Positions 17,497-23,623 of a DNA stretch of 29,479 bases are shown piece after piece (within the stretch, counting starts at the first letter, position 1; each line of letters starts with the position of its first letter). The notes under the pieces were generated by a model, which was not told the DNA's origin, searched no databases, and saw nothing but the letters and a program-made list of their open reading frames with translations. The stretch comes from CAMLDH01 sp966250375 (GTDB lineage: Bacteria; Pseudomonadota; Gammaproteobacteria; Burkholderiales; Burkholderiaceae_D). The DNA lies in the NCBI GenBank assembly GCA_966250375.1, contig CBINHE010000052.1, positions 1 to 29,479 of the forward strand, written 5' to 3'. The translations under genes and the position numbers were made by a program.

Positions 17497-18445
17497 GGAC
17501 TTCCTGGTAGAAAGTGATTTCTTCATTGCCCTGTCTTAACTTCAACCGGATCGTCACCAAAGCGATGCCGGGCTGCGGCAGATTTTCAGGCGGTGTAATG
17601 GTGCATGCGCTCACGCTGTCCGCCAGCAACGCGCTACCGCGCGACGGCGAGACCGTGGGCGGTGAGACCAACGCCGTCAAACCGGCGATGCTGCTGCTCT
17701 GGGTAGGCTGGATCGCATAGCCCCAGTAACGCGTCAAGGTGCCGGTGCCATTTCCGCCACTCACACTCGGAGCGCAGACGTAAGTCACCGGGCTGTCGAT
17801 CACCTGGAAATGCTGGTTTGGCGATTCAAACGGAAATTGCCTTGCACCGATAGTCACGAGAGTGGAGTTTGCGCCTGGCGTCAGCGACCGAATAAGCGCC
17901 GTGTTATTGCCGGCATACGCATCCGCGCCCGGAACGCCCAAATTGAACACAACCATCCGGTCGCCTAACAGAGGTGGAGGTGACGCCGCCGGAAATCCTC
18001 CGAGCACATCAAAGCTGTTGTCAGGCGCAGAAAAATCAAGCGCATTCTCTGCTGCAGCACCTGTCGGGCACGGATCAACGCTGCACGCCTTGCGATAATA
18101 GCCGCCGGTCTTGGTCTGCAAGAATTCAAGATAGGATATGCCGGCTGCGTCGACCGTCAATCGCACGCTGTTCGGCACCGCCAGATGCAAATCGCGCGCG
18201 ATGCGGCGCACCGCGGTATCGGCCGCATCGGTCAATTGCGCCCGCCGTACCGAATCAAAGTAGCCCTGCACCGGCATTCGGATAAAGACCGCCACCATCG
18301 CCGCGACGATGCCGGTGACGACAATCACGATGACGGCCTCGGCCAGCGTAAATCCGCGTTGCCGATTAAGGCGGTTTTCGGGAAAGAAAATACCCCCTAA
18401 CGCGGTGCAAGAGGGTATTTTCTTTTCAGGAAATCGCCTAATCAT
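17477..18445 (-). CDS. mshO: MshO-like minor prepilin with element-derived leader
   Basis: ATG 18445 has AGAGGT eight bases upstream. The prepilin motif is QRG|FTLAEAVIVIVVTGIVAAMV, with Gly31 before the cut, Phe+1 and Glu+5. The domain that follows (DAADTAVRRIARDLHLAVPNSVR, then DRMVVFNLG, PVTYVC, GYAIQPTQ) is typical MshO. The oddity is the leader. Its 31 residues include RRFPEKKIP and GGIFFPENRL, encoded by a 77-bp palindromic element also present in mshD. Without the element no start codon lies between it and the cleavage site. The gene starts 13 bases after the mshD stop. A terminator-like hairpin therefore lies within its first codons and may lower expression of mshO, mshP and mshQ. Confidence 0.85.
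   Translation of the reverse strand: MIRRFPEKKIPSCTALGGIFFPENRLNRQRGFTLAEAVIVIVVTGIVAAMVAVFIRMPVQGYFDSVRRAQLTDAADTAVRRIARDLHLAVPNSVRLTVDAAGISYLEFLQTKTGGYYRKACSVDPCPTGAAAENALDFSAPDNSFDVLGGFPAASPPPLLGDRMVVFNLGVPGADAYAGNNTALIRSLTPGANSTLVTIGARQFPFESPNQHFQVIDSPVTYVCAPSVSGGNGTGTLTRYWGYAIQPTQSSSIAGLTALVSPPTVSPSRGSALLADSVSACTITPPENLPQPGIALVTIRLKLRQGNEEITFYQEVHVNNVP
18366..18442 (-). repeat. 77-bp palindromic element, copy 1 (within mshO)
   Basis: It matches copy 2 (19036-19112) at 74 of 77 positions by my alignment, with differences at 18399, 18400 and 18412. It occupies codons for residues 2-27 of MshO in an open frame. The inner arms pair imperfectly around 18391-18411, and on the coding strand some mismatches become G-U pairs. 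The outer arms AGGCGGTTTTC / GGAAATCGCCT are also largely complementary. Confidence 0.9.
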
Positions 18446-18458
18446 TATCGAGCACCTC

Positions 18459-19118
18459 TCATGGCGTTGAGTTCGGCGCATAACGGAAGCGGTAACCGCT
18501 CAGCCTGGCGATCTCTGCACCGCTGGTCACTACCACATCGATCCGCAGTACCGCAGCAGCAAGCAGCGTGGGGAACTCCTTCCCGGCGCCTCCGGCTTGT
18601 GTAATTGTCACTGCCGCAGTGTAATTCTCCAGCCCGGAAGCCGATGTCACTGGATCATTGATCGGCTTGATCCCGCCCGGCATGGAAAACCCGCTGTAAT
18701 CGCTCACGTTGTCGAATGGCGTACTGGAGGAATAGCGGGTCTCGCCAACCGCAAACTGAACACTCTGATCGTTTGGCCCGCCGGCTCCGCCAGTGCAATT
18801 TGCGCTCGTGGTCGCGTTCAGAACGTTCACATCATTGGGATCGCAATAGGTAAAGGGATGCAACGCGACTTCTTCCAGCAGCGATTCCGCGACCGCGACT
18901 ACCTGCTTGCGAATCAGCGGATCGGCGCTATGTCGCGTTGTCACGTTCATCACGGCCAGAATGCCGACGACGCCGACGCTGACGATGACGATAAACATGA
19001 CCAGCTCGATCAACGATATCCCGCACTGTCGGGCTTTAAGGCGGTTTTCGGGAAAGAAAATACCCCCTTGCGCGGTGCAAGGGGGTATTTTCTTTTCAGG
19101 AAATCGCCTAATGTACAT
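18459..19118 (-). CDS. mshD: MshD-like minor prepilin with element-derived leader
   Basis: ATG 19118 begins inside the last codons of mshC. The prepilin site is QCG|ISLIELVMFIVIVSVGVVGILAV, with Glu+5. The following domain (LIRKQVVAVAESLLEEVALHPFTYCDPND) is the typical MshD stretch; paired cysteines follow. As in mshO, most of the 33-residue leader (RRFPEKKIP, GGIFFPENRL) comes from the 77-bp palindromic element, and no alternative start lies between the element and the cleavage site. I see no strong ribosome site (GGTGGAG is about 13 bases upstream), so translation may be coupled to mshC. By family it is a minor pilin of the MSHA pilus. Confidence 0.85.
   Translation of the reverse strand: MYIRRFPEKKIPPCTAQGGIFFPENRLKARQCGISLIELVMFIVIVSVGVVGILAVMNVTTRHSADPLIRKQVVAVAESLLEEVALHPFTYCDPNDVNVLNATTSANCTGGAGGPNDQSVQFAVGETRYSSSTPFDNVSDYSGFSMPGGIKPINDPVTSASGLENYTAAVTITQAGGAGKEFPTLLAAAVLRIDVVVTSGAEIARLSGYRFRYAPNSTP
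19036..19112 (-). repeat. 77-bp palindromic element, copy 2 (mshC/mshD junction)
   Basis: The arms 19053-19071 and 19077-19095 are perfectly complementary over 19 bp with a 5-base loop. Read on the minus strand the GC-rich inner stem is followed by TATTTTCTTT, like an intrinsic terminator; the same is true on the plus strand. The element supplies the mshC stop codon (19108-19110) and residues 4-27 or so of MshD. It is nearly identical to copy 1, about 670 bases away in the same orientation. Confidence 0.92.
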
Positions 19119-19578
19119 AGCCGGTCTCGCGCTCCACCCTGACGGTACGCGTCATGCCGTCGCCGGCTATCGTCAACGTCGCTACCGCATCCGGGCCAGG
19201 CTTGCCTAACGCTGAAAAAGAAAAGGATACGGAAGAAGAAAAAGTCACCCCGGCCGGTGCCACTGCACGGTAATTGGCCTGCGCCTGATTGGCCGGATTG
19301 CGCACCCCTGCCGGATTTGTACAAGTGAGATCGGCGACATAAGTCAGACACAGCGTATTCGTTGCCGCATTGACGTTCACGAACACGTTGGTACGCTGCG
19401 CAATCGCCACTTTCTGCGCGTAGCGCACCATTGCCAGCACCTGATCATGAAAACCACGCGCCCGAAAAGTCTGCGGATTGAGAAAGCGCGGCAAGACTGC
19501 CACCGCCAGTATGCCGATGATGACCATCACGGCGATCAATTCGACCAAGGTGAAGCCGTTTAGTCTTGTACGTATCAT
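19108..19578 (-). CDS. mshC: MshC-like prepilin
   Basis: I use ATG 19578; GTG 19581 and TTG 19584 directly precede it in frame. No good ribosome site is visible for any of them. The leader is short (MIRTRLNG) before FTLVELIAVMVIIGILAVAVLPRF, a textbook type IV prepilin start with Glu+5. The conserved MshC segment AMVRYAQKVAIAQRTNVFVNV follows, and paired cysteines occur in LCLTYVADLTC. The stop codon lies within the 77-bp element. About 190 bases of non-coding DNA with an imperfect stem-loop separate it from the upstream prepilin gene. Confidence 0.85.
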   Translation of the reverse strand: MIRTRLNGFTLVELIAVMVIIGILAVAVLPRFLNPQTFRARGFHDQVLAMVRYAQKVAIAQRTNVFVNVNAATNTLCLTYVADLTCTNPAGVRNPANQAQANYRAVAPAGVTFSSSVSFSFSALGKPGPDAVATLTIAGDGMTRTVRVERETGYVH

Positions 19579-19728
19579 CACCAATCAACATTTACAATCA
19601 ATGCAGGCGCTTGCAGCAACACAGGACCACTTCCGGTATGCCGGATCACTTGTCATGAATGGCCAATATGCTTTGGTGCGCCCGCAAAGAATGAAGCGAC
19701 ACTCCCGGAGGCAATCAATGAAATCAAT

Positions 19729-19792
19729 GGCAGGTTTCGTTTCGCTCGCCCCATTCGACGCCTATCGAATTCCAGCCAGCCAAGAACCTGCC
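19729..19792 (-). other. Stem-loop between the second prepilin and mshC
   Basis: GGCAGGTT (19729-19736) pairs with AACCTGCC (19785-19792), and inside the loop ATTCGA (19753-19758) pairs with TCGAAT (19765-19770). It lies right after the stop codon of the 19794-20246 prepilin. There is no T-tract, so it could be an mRNA-stabilising 3' structure or a weak attenuator that keeps pilin mRNA more abundant than mshC. The role is inferred. Confidence 0.35.
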
Positions 19793-19793
19793 T

Positions 19794-20246
19794 TTATGAA
19801 GTTGCGTTGGCAAAATAGGTTTTAGTAATGCCGCCAGCACCATTGCCATACACAAAGGTGCAGGTAACCCCTGCAACGGTAAGGTCTGAATTAGCCATAA
19901 TGTACAAAGTCCCTGCAGTTGTTGTAGTAGGCAAAGGAGCTACCGTAGTAAAAGTTGGCGGCGAGCTCAACAAGTCGACAATGTTAGAGCACGTCGACGT
20001 CCCTGCAGGAAGTGCAGGAAGTGAAACACATTTACCTGACGCGGCCGCGCCCGCCGTAACCGCACATCCAGCAACGTTAATTGCATTGGCTGAATTCAAA
20101 CCGCCAGCGATCCCGCTTGCCGCCGCAGCAGATGCATCCGAACGCAAATCAATAAACTTCGGCAATGCCGTCGCCGCAAGAATACCCAGGATCACGATTA
20201 CTACAACTAATTCGATAAGGGTAAAACCCGATTGTTGTTTAGGCAT
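19794..20246 (-). CDS. mshA: MSHA-type prepilin, likely major pilin MshA
   Basis: AAGGAG lies eight bases before ATG 20246. The leader MPKQQSG is short and is cut before FTLIELVVVIVILGILAATALPKFIDLRSDA, nearly identical in style to MshA. The mature protein (about 143 aa) ends with a Cys-containing sheet (TVAGVTCTFVYGNGAGGITKTYF), and four cysteines are available for disulfides. The strong ribosome site, compact length and following stem-loop suit an abundant subunit. The assignment as MshA rather than MshB rests on position next to mshC and is tentative. Confidence 0.78.
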   Translation of the reverse strand: MPKQQSGFTLIELVVVIVILGILAATALPKFIDLRSDASAAAASGIAGGLNSANAINVAGCAVTAGAAASGKCVSLPALPAGTSTCSNIVDLLSSPPTFTTVAPLPTTTTAGTLYIMANSDLTVAGVTCTFVYGNGAGGITKTYFANATS

Positions 20247-20296
20247 TTTTATGTCTCCTTGAGAATCAAAGTTGTTTTAATAGATATCACGCGCCG

Positions 20297-20782
20297 TTAA
20301 TTACAATTTGCGGCTGTCACGCCGGCATTGCTGTAGGTGGGTGCAAAGGTGGTGGTCCCGTCGGGAACGGTGTAAGTCACTGAACAGGCTGGATGATTCA
20401 CATCGGGAGTGACGGTAAATACTGTCGCGCTGGTGGCGACCGGGACATAATCCGAATTGGCGGCACCGGCATCATCCACCAAGCCGGCTGCGCGGCCAAT
20501 CGATGCCAGCGCCGTCGTCGGATAGCCCTTTGCCATGGCGACGTTGCCGGCAGGGCCGTCCATCGTGATGGCGGCATTGGCTGCCAATCCTTGGGCCAAT
20601 TGAATCGAATGCGCCAACACAGCAGCGGCCTTGATCGAAGCCATCGCCCCATTCATCTTGGCGATGCGTGCTTCAGCTTGCATCGCCACGAATCTCGGCA
20701 ATGCGAAGGCCGCCAAAACCCCCAGTATTGCGACAACCACAACGAGTTCAATCAAGGTAAAACCTGCCTGCTTCCTGCGCAT
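20297..20782 (-). CDS. MSHA-type prepilin (MshA/MshB-like)
   Basis: The leader MRRKQAG is cut before FTLIELVVVVAILGVLAAFALPRFVAMQAEARIAKMNGAMASIKAAAVLAHS, a canonical class III signal and N-terminal helix with Glu+5. The C-terminal domain has a disulfide-type pair (ACSVTY... and the final NCN). At 161 residues it is slightly longer than the next pilin gene, from which it is separated by 50 bases. It is the first gene of the pilus cluster. By position it corresponds to mshB of Vibrio, but sequence alone does not separate MshA from MshB. Only an AGAGA-type ribosome site precedes the ATG. Confidence 0.82.
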   Translation of the reverse strand: MRRKQAGFTLIELVVVVAILGVLAAFALPRFVAMQAEARIAKMNGAMASIKAAAVLAHSIQLAQGLAANAAITMDGPAGNVAMAKGYPTTALASIGRAAGLVDDAGAANSDYVPVATSATVFTVTPDVNHPACSVTYTVPDGTTTFAPTYSNAGVTAANCN

Positions 20783-20851
20783 TTATTGTTCTCTTTCAGT
20801 TGATGGTTCTACGTAACCGAACAAAATTCATTGTGCTTTCTGCGCGGTATT

Positions 20852-21080
20852 TTTTGCATGACTACTTAGAAACGATATTTCCCGTGGGGAATTATATAGC
20901 CCTATTGCTGCAAATCATACAACTTGACCGCTTTCAACAACCGTTTTTGCGACGGGGTAAGCCCTTCCCGCCACACAATTACAGTGGGTGGTGCGGGTTG
21001 GTTGGGGGTGCAGTGCAAGGAAGGGGCGTTCCCTTGCAAAGGAACGCCGTTAAATTCACCGTTTCTTTTGCATGACTACT
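20852..21080. repeat. 15-bp direct repeat pair upstream of the pilin operon
   Basis: TTTTGCATGACTACT occurs at 20852-20866 and again at 21066-21080, with AAATTCA a short distance before each copy. The 200 bases between look unrelated to coding sequence. The pair could be a duplicated regulator site or the scar of a duplication. Confidence 0.6.
20891..20896 (-). promoter_or_regulatory. Candidate -10 box of the pilin operon
   Basis: On the minus strand a perfect TATAAT (20896-20891) lies about 110 bases upstream of the first prepilin ATG. TTGCAG and TTGTAT occur upstream but at non-optimal spacing (11 and 20 bases), so the -35 is uncertain. Confidence 0.4.
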
Positions 21081-21191
21081 CTTGCAGGTTCGAATTCAGC
21101 AATGCGTTTCGCTGAACTTAACAAGTTTGCGCAGTCTATGCCAAGCGATAATGTTGACGCCATCACGACGATAATAAATCCTGGCAGCCTG

Positions 21192-21725
21192 TTATGGCCT
21201 TGCCCCGCCATCTGACCCGGCAGATCCTCCAGTACCGGCAGTGCCGCTGGAAGCACCACTGGCGCCAGCCGCATCTATGCCGCCTGGAGCCGCGTTGACA
21301 TCACCGCCGTCGGTATATACATTTCCGCATCGCTTCGGCATGTCAGGTTGGGAGGGGTACGAGATTTTTTCCATTACCTGCTGGAGTTCATCTTTTTGCG
21401 AGCCTTCGGATCTCTTGGTCACGAGGTCGCCGAGGGCCACAATACCAATCAGCTTGTGCTGTTCATCATGGGAAAGCACCGGCACGCGGCGAATCTGGGT
21501 ATCCGCCATTTGCTGCATCACGTCATCCAGCGATTGATCCTCGAAAAACCAACGCACATCCTCGCTCATGACTTCTTCAACGCGTGCCTCGTTGGGCGCT
21601 CGCCCCGCAGCGGTTGACCGCACGGTAATATCGCGATCGGTAATCATGCCGACCAACTGCTCGCCCTCGCAAACCGGCAGCGCGCCGACATTGAGTTCAT
21701 CCATCATTTGTGCGGCACGCTGCAA
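21192..21725 (-). CDS. CBS-domain protein, N-terminally shortened
   Basis: Two CBS domains are visible. The first is partial: RAAQMMDELNVGALPVCEGEQLVGMITDRDITVR. The second is VEEVMSEDVRWFFEDQSLDDVMQQMADTQIRRVPVLSHDEQHKLIGIVALGDLVTK. Such pairs bind adenine nucleotides and act as stress or energy sensors. After residue 105 follows a Gly/Ala/Ser-rich tail of about 70 residues. The start is TTG 21725, preceded too closely by AGGAG. The frame continues upstream as VSIFIVSPQEN, which is homologous CBS sequence, but reaches a stop (around 21778) without any ATG or GTG. The usual N-terminal segment ending ..SDVMT is therefore missing. It is either translated from TTG as a shortened protein or is an early pseudogene. 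Confidence 0.7.
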   Translation of the reverse strand: MQRAAQMMDELNVGALPVCEGEQLVGMITDRDITVRSTAAGRAPNEARVEEVMSEDVRWFFEDQSLDDVMQQMADTQIRRVPVLSHDEQHKLIGIVALGDLVTKRSEGSQKDELQQVMEKISYPSQPDMPKRCGNVYTDGGDVNAAPGGIDAAGASGASSGTAGTGGSAGSDGGARP

Positions 21726-21849
21726 GTTCTCCTGCGGCGAGACGATAAAGATGGAAACCGGCCGGTATGGCGCCTATAGCGAATCACGTTCCTGATATTC
21801 AGCTGATAAGACTGCAACAGATAAAAAGGATTCCGCATGTGAGGCTCTT

Positions 21850-22120
21850 ATGGTCGACAGTACCGGCCGGGATCAGGTGCGCGACGCCCTGCGTTACCTG
21901 AAGCGGGATGCCGCGCAACCCTACCGCATGCTTGTATGAGCTCAGCGCCATCGATAAGCGTGTCCGCGCTCACCGCCAGGACCAGCCAGCTTGCATAGGT
22001 TTCCTCGAATCTCATTACCTGCTACAGAACCGGACATTTCATTTGCGCGCGACAATTCATGCAAGTTTGGATTGCCAAAATATAGTGCCTGAAGGTAATC
22101 TTCAGCAGCGCAACAAATAA
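21850..22120 (+). pseudogene. NuoC-like (NADH dehydrogenase subunit C) remnant, frameshifted
   Basis: The first frame reads RDALRYLKRDAAQPYRML and then hits a stop at 21937. With a single extra base removed near 21934 it continues as LYELSAIDKRVRAHRQDQPA. It then decays through HYLL..NRTFHLRATIH and ASLDCQNIVP to a stop near 22118. This order matches the N-terminal domain of NuoC or NuoCD. No other complex I gene is nearby, so this is an isolated fragment. The assignment is from motif recall. Confidence 0.6.
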
Positions 22121-22206
22121 CACGCGCAACCCGAATTGCAAAATCAACAACAACGTCAGCATCTGGCAAATACGGCGGTACATGTCAGGCTGAAGGGAAA
22201 GGAATC

Positions 22207-22923
22207 ATGTCCAACATCGCGGGTAAAGCATATGCAATGAATGTCGTCACACCGATCCGGTGGTACATGACATGGCTGAATAAATTGATTTTCTGGATCG
22301 CCTTGAAAAAGCCGTCCACCCTGAAGGGACTGATCACCTTGTCCCTGATCCACTATGCGCGCTGGGTCATCATCGGCAAGAACCAGTTCCCGCATGTAGA
22401 TGCAAGCCAGCCCAAGGAAAATCTGAGCTACTCCTACATGCTGTTTTTCAGTAACTTCAACGGCAGTTGGGACCAGTATGTCGATTCGTTCACCTTTGCG
22501 ATCCCGAGCGGCCTGGACTTGTTCTGGAAATGGAATATTCGCTACCCGCGTTCGGTGCCCCTGACACCGTTTCACAATTACATCCAGTACAACCAGATCG
22601 AAACCGCCCACTACTACAACGCTTACCCCTTGGCTGCGTCCAACGACATCAAGTCCGCCAAGACTGTCAAGCAAGCATTGATCGCGTTCGATCAGCAATG
22701 GGCCGATGCGCCGGCCGATCAGTTCATCAAGCAATACCACGCGTTGTTGCGCACCCTGCAGGGCGATTTGGGCGATATGCGGCCGACGCCGATTGTCAGC
22801 ATGTCGACCTACGCGGTCGAGAAAAGGCGCGCGCGCGATCTGCGCAAAGCGTCGCAACAAGCTGCCATGGAGCAGGCGCCGCATGTGGAAAAAACCGAAA
22901 AAGAGGAGCTCGTTCATGGCTGA
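22207..22923 (+). CDS. Conserved protein of unknown function, first gene of DyP operon
   Basis: ATG 22207 follows AAAGGA. I do not recognise a named family. The 238-residue protein begins MSNIAGKAYAMNVVTPI and has hydrophobic stretches around residues 20-35 and 45-58 (LITLSLIHYARWVII) that may be amphipathic rather than transmembrane. Its core is YSYMLFFSNFNGSWDQYVDSFTFAIPSGLDLFW, then PLTPFHNYIQYNQIETAHYYNAYPLAASNDIKSAKTVKQALIAFDQQW. The next gene has the same pattern in the same order (ISGNAYALTILSPI; LVFSSNFHGGLDAYLRGMWDAI; DSFVAYMKKCQLTASLFF), so the two are paralogs. The alternation of strands and helices would suit a ferredoxin-like fold such as those of DyP and chlorite dismutase relatives, but that is inference. 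It overlaps the next gene by eight bases. Confidence 0.75.
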   Translation: MSNIAGKAYAMNVVTPIRWYMTWLNKLIFWIALKKPSTLKGLITLSLIHYARWVIIGKNQFPHVDASQPKENLSYSYMLFFSNFNGSWDQYVDSFTFAIPSGLDLFWKWNIRYPRSVPLTPFHNYIQYNQIETAHYYNAYPLAASNDIKSAKTVKQALIAFDQQWADAPADQFIKQYHALLRTLQGDLGDMRPTPIVSMSTYAVEKRRARDLRKASQQAAMEQAPHVEKTEKEELVHG

Positions 22924-23623
22924 TATCAGCGGCAACGCCTATGCACTGACCATTCTTTCGCCGATCAAAAAAGGCCATTTCGGCGAAATCGCCTATCCCG
23001 ACGAAATCAGGAACCGTTTGCAGAAATGGAACCTGCTTCCGAACAGCCCGATGACCAAGGTGCCGCAGACTTACCTGTGTCGCTATTTCATTCTTGATGA
23101 CGTCTATACCGAATCGCTCCCGGGCACCGATTTGTTCGGCACGCTCACCGACATCTTGTCGATCTTTTCCGACACGGCGCGCCGAAAAGCATTACCAAAA
23201 GAAGATCACCTGAAATCGCAATACCTGGTCTTCTCCAGCAATTTCCATGGTGGCCTGGATGCCTACCTGCGCGGCATGTGGGACGCAATCAGCGAAGACA
23301 TCAAGCAGATCTGGGGCTTTTGTTATGCATTCGACCAGGTGCGCGATGCCGACAGTTTTGTCGCCTACATGAAAAAATGCCAGCTCACTGCCTCGCTGTT
23401 TTTCGTGGGTTCCAACGACGATCCTCTGGAAGAGCAATTGAAGGCGCTCTACCTGAAACAGGAATTCACCAAATTCGCATTGCGCACGCAAGGCATGCCC
23501 GCTACGCAATTGCAGCAAGAATACAAACAATTCATCAGGCAAGTCGAACCGGCCAATCTGGCCGGGCCATCGTGGATGCCGGGCCAATATCGGCTGGATC
23601 AGCAGGAAAGGGCAGTGTCGTGA
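22916..23623 (+). CDS. Conserved protein of unknown function, paralog of preceding gene
   Basis: ATG 22916 lies inside the end of the previous gene, after a GAGGAG ribosome site. The 235-residue protein shares with its neighbour the start (I-x-G-x-A-Y-A...T/SPI), a central FSSNF-x-G motif, a ...D-x-Y... helix and a final segment (FTKFALRTQGMPATQLQQEYKQFI against the neighbour's ADQFIKQYHALL). It has no signal peptide or clear membrane helix, so it is probably cytoplasmic. It overlaps the DyP gene by four bases (GTGA). This strongly suggests the three products act together, for example as partners or substrate carriers of the peroxidase. No enzyme motif is recognised. Confidence 0.75.
   Translation: MADISGNAYALTILSPIKKGHFGEIAYPDEIRNRLQKWNLLPNSPMTKVPQTYLCRYFILDDVYTESLPGTDLFGTLTDILSIFSDTARRKALPKEDHLKSQYLVFSSNFHGGLDAYLRGMWDAISEDIKQIWGFCYAFDQVRDADSFVAYMKKCQLTASLFFVGSNDDPLEEQLKALYLKQEFTKFALRTQGMPATQLQQEYKQFIRQVEPANLAGPSWMPGQYRLDQQERAVS

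Larger units (their letters stand above)
20783..21191. other. Intergenic region between pilin operon and CBS gene
   Basis: No gene is seen. It holds the likely pilin-operon promoter (around 20891-20896), a 15-bp direct repeat (20852-20866 and 21066-21080), and a stem-loop GGCGTTCC / GGAACGCC (21025-21032 and 21041-21048). The stem-loop could end the CBS gene transcript, although no T-tract follows. Confidence 0.55.

Noticed and set aside
18366..19112. The duplicated 77-bp elements as a CRISPR array or attachment sites
   Set aside because: There are only two copies about 670 bases apart with a gene between, no spacers and no integrase; in-frame coding fits better.
20783..20960. Sigma-54 promoter for the pilin operon
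   Set aside because: I found no GG-N10-GC pair in the expected TGGCAC/TTGCA context; the TATAAT at 20891-20896 suits sigma-70 better.
22156..22935. Long minus-strand ORF (259 aa) opposite the first DyP-operon gene
   Set aside because: It is the antisense shadow of 22207-22923, which has a ribosome site, a paralog and operon overlaps; the antisense product shows no recognisable domain.
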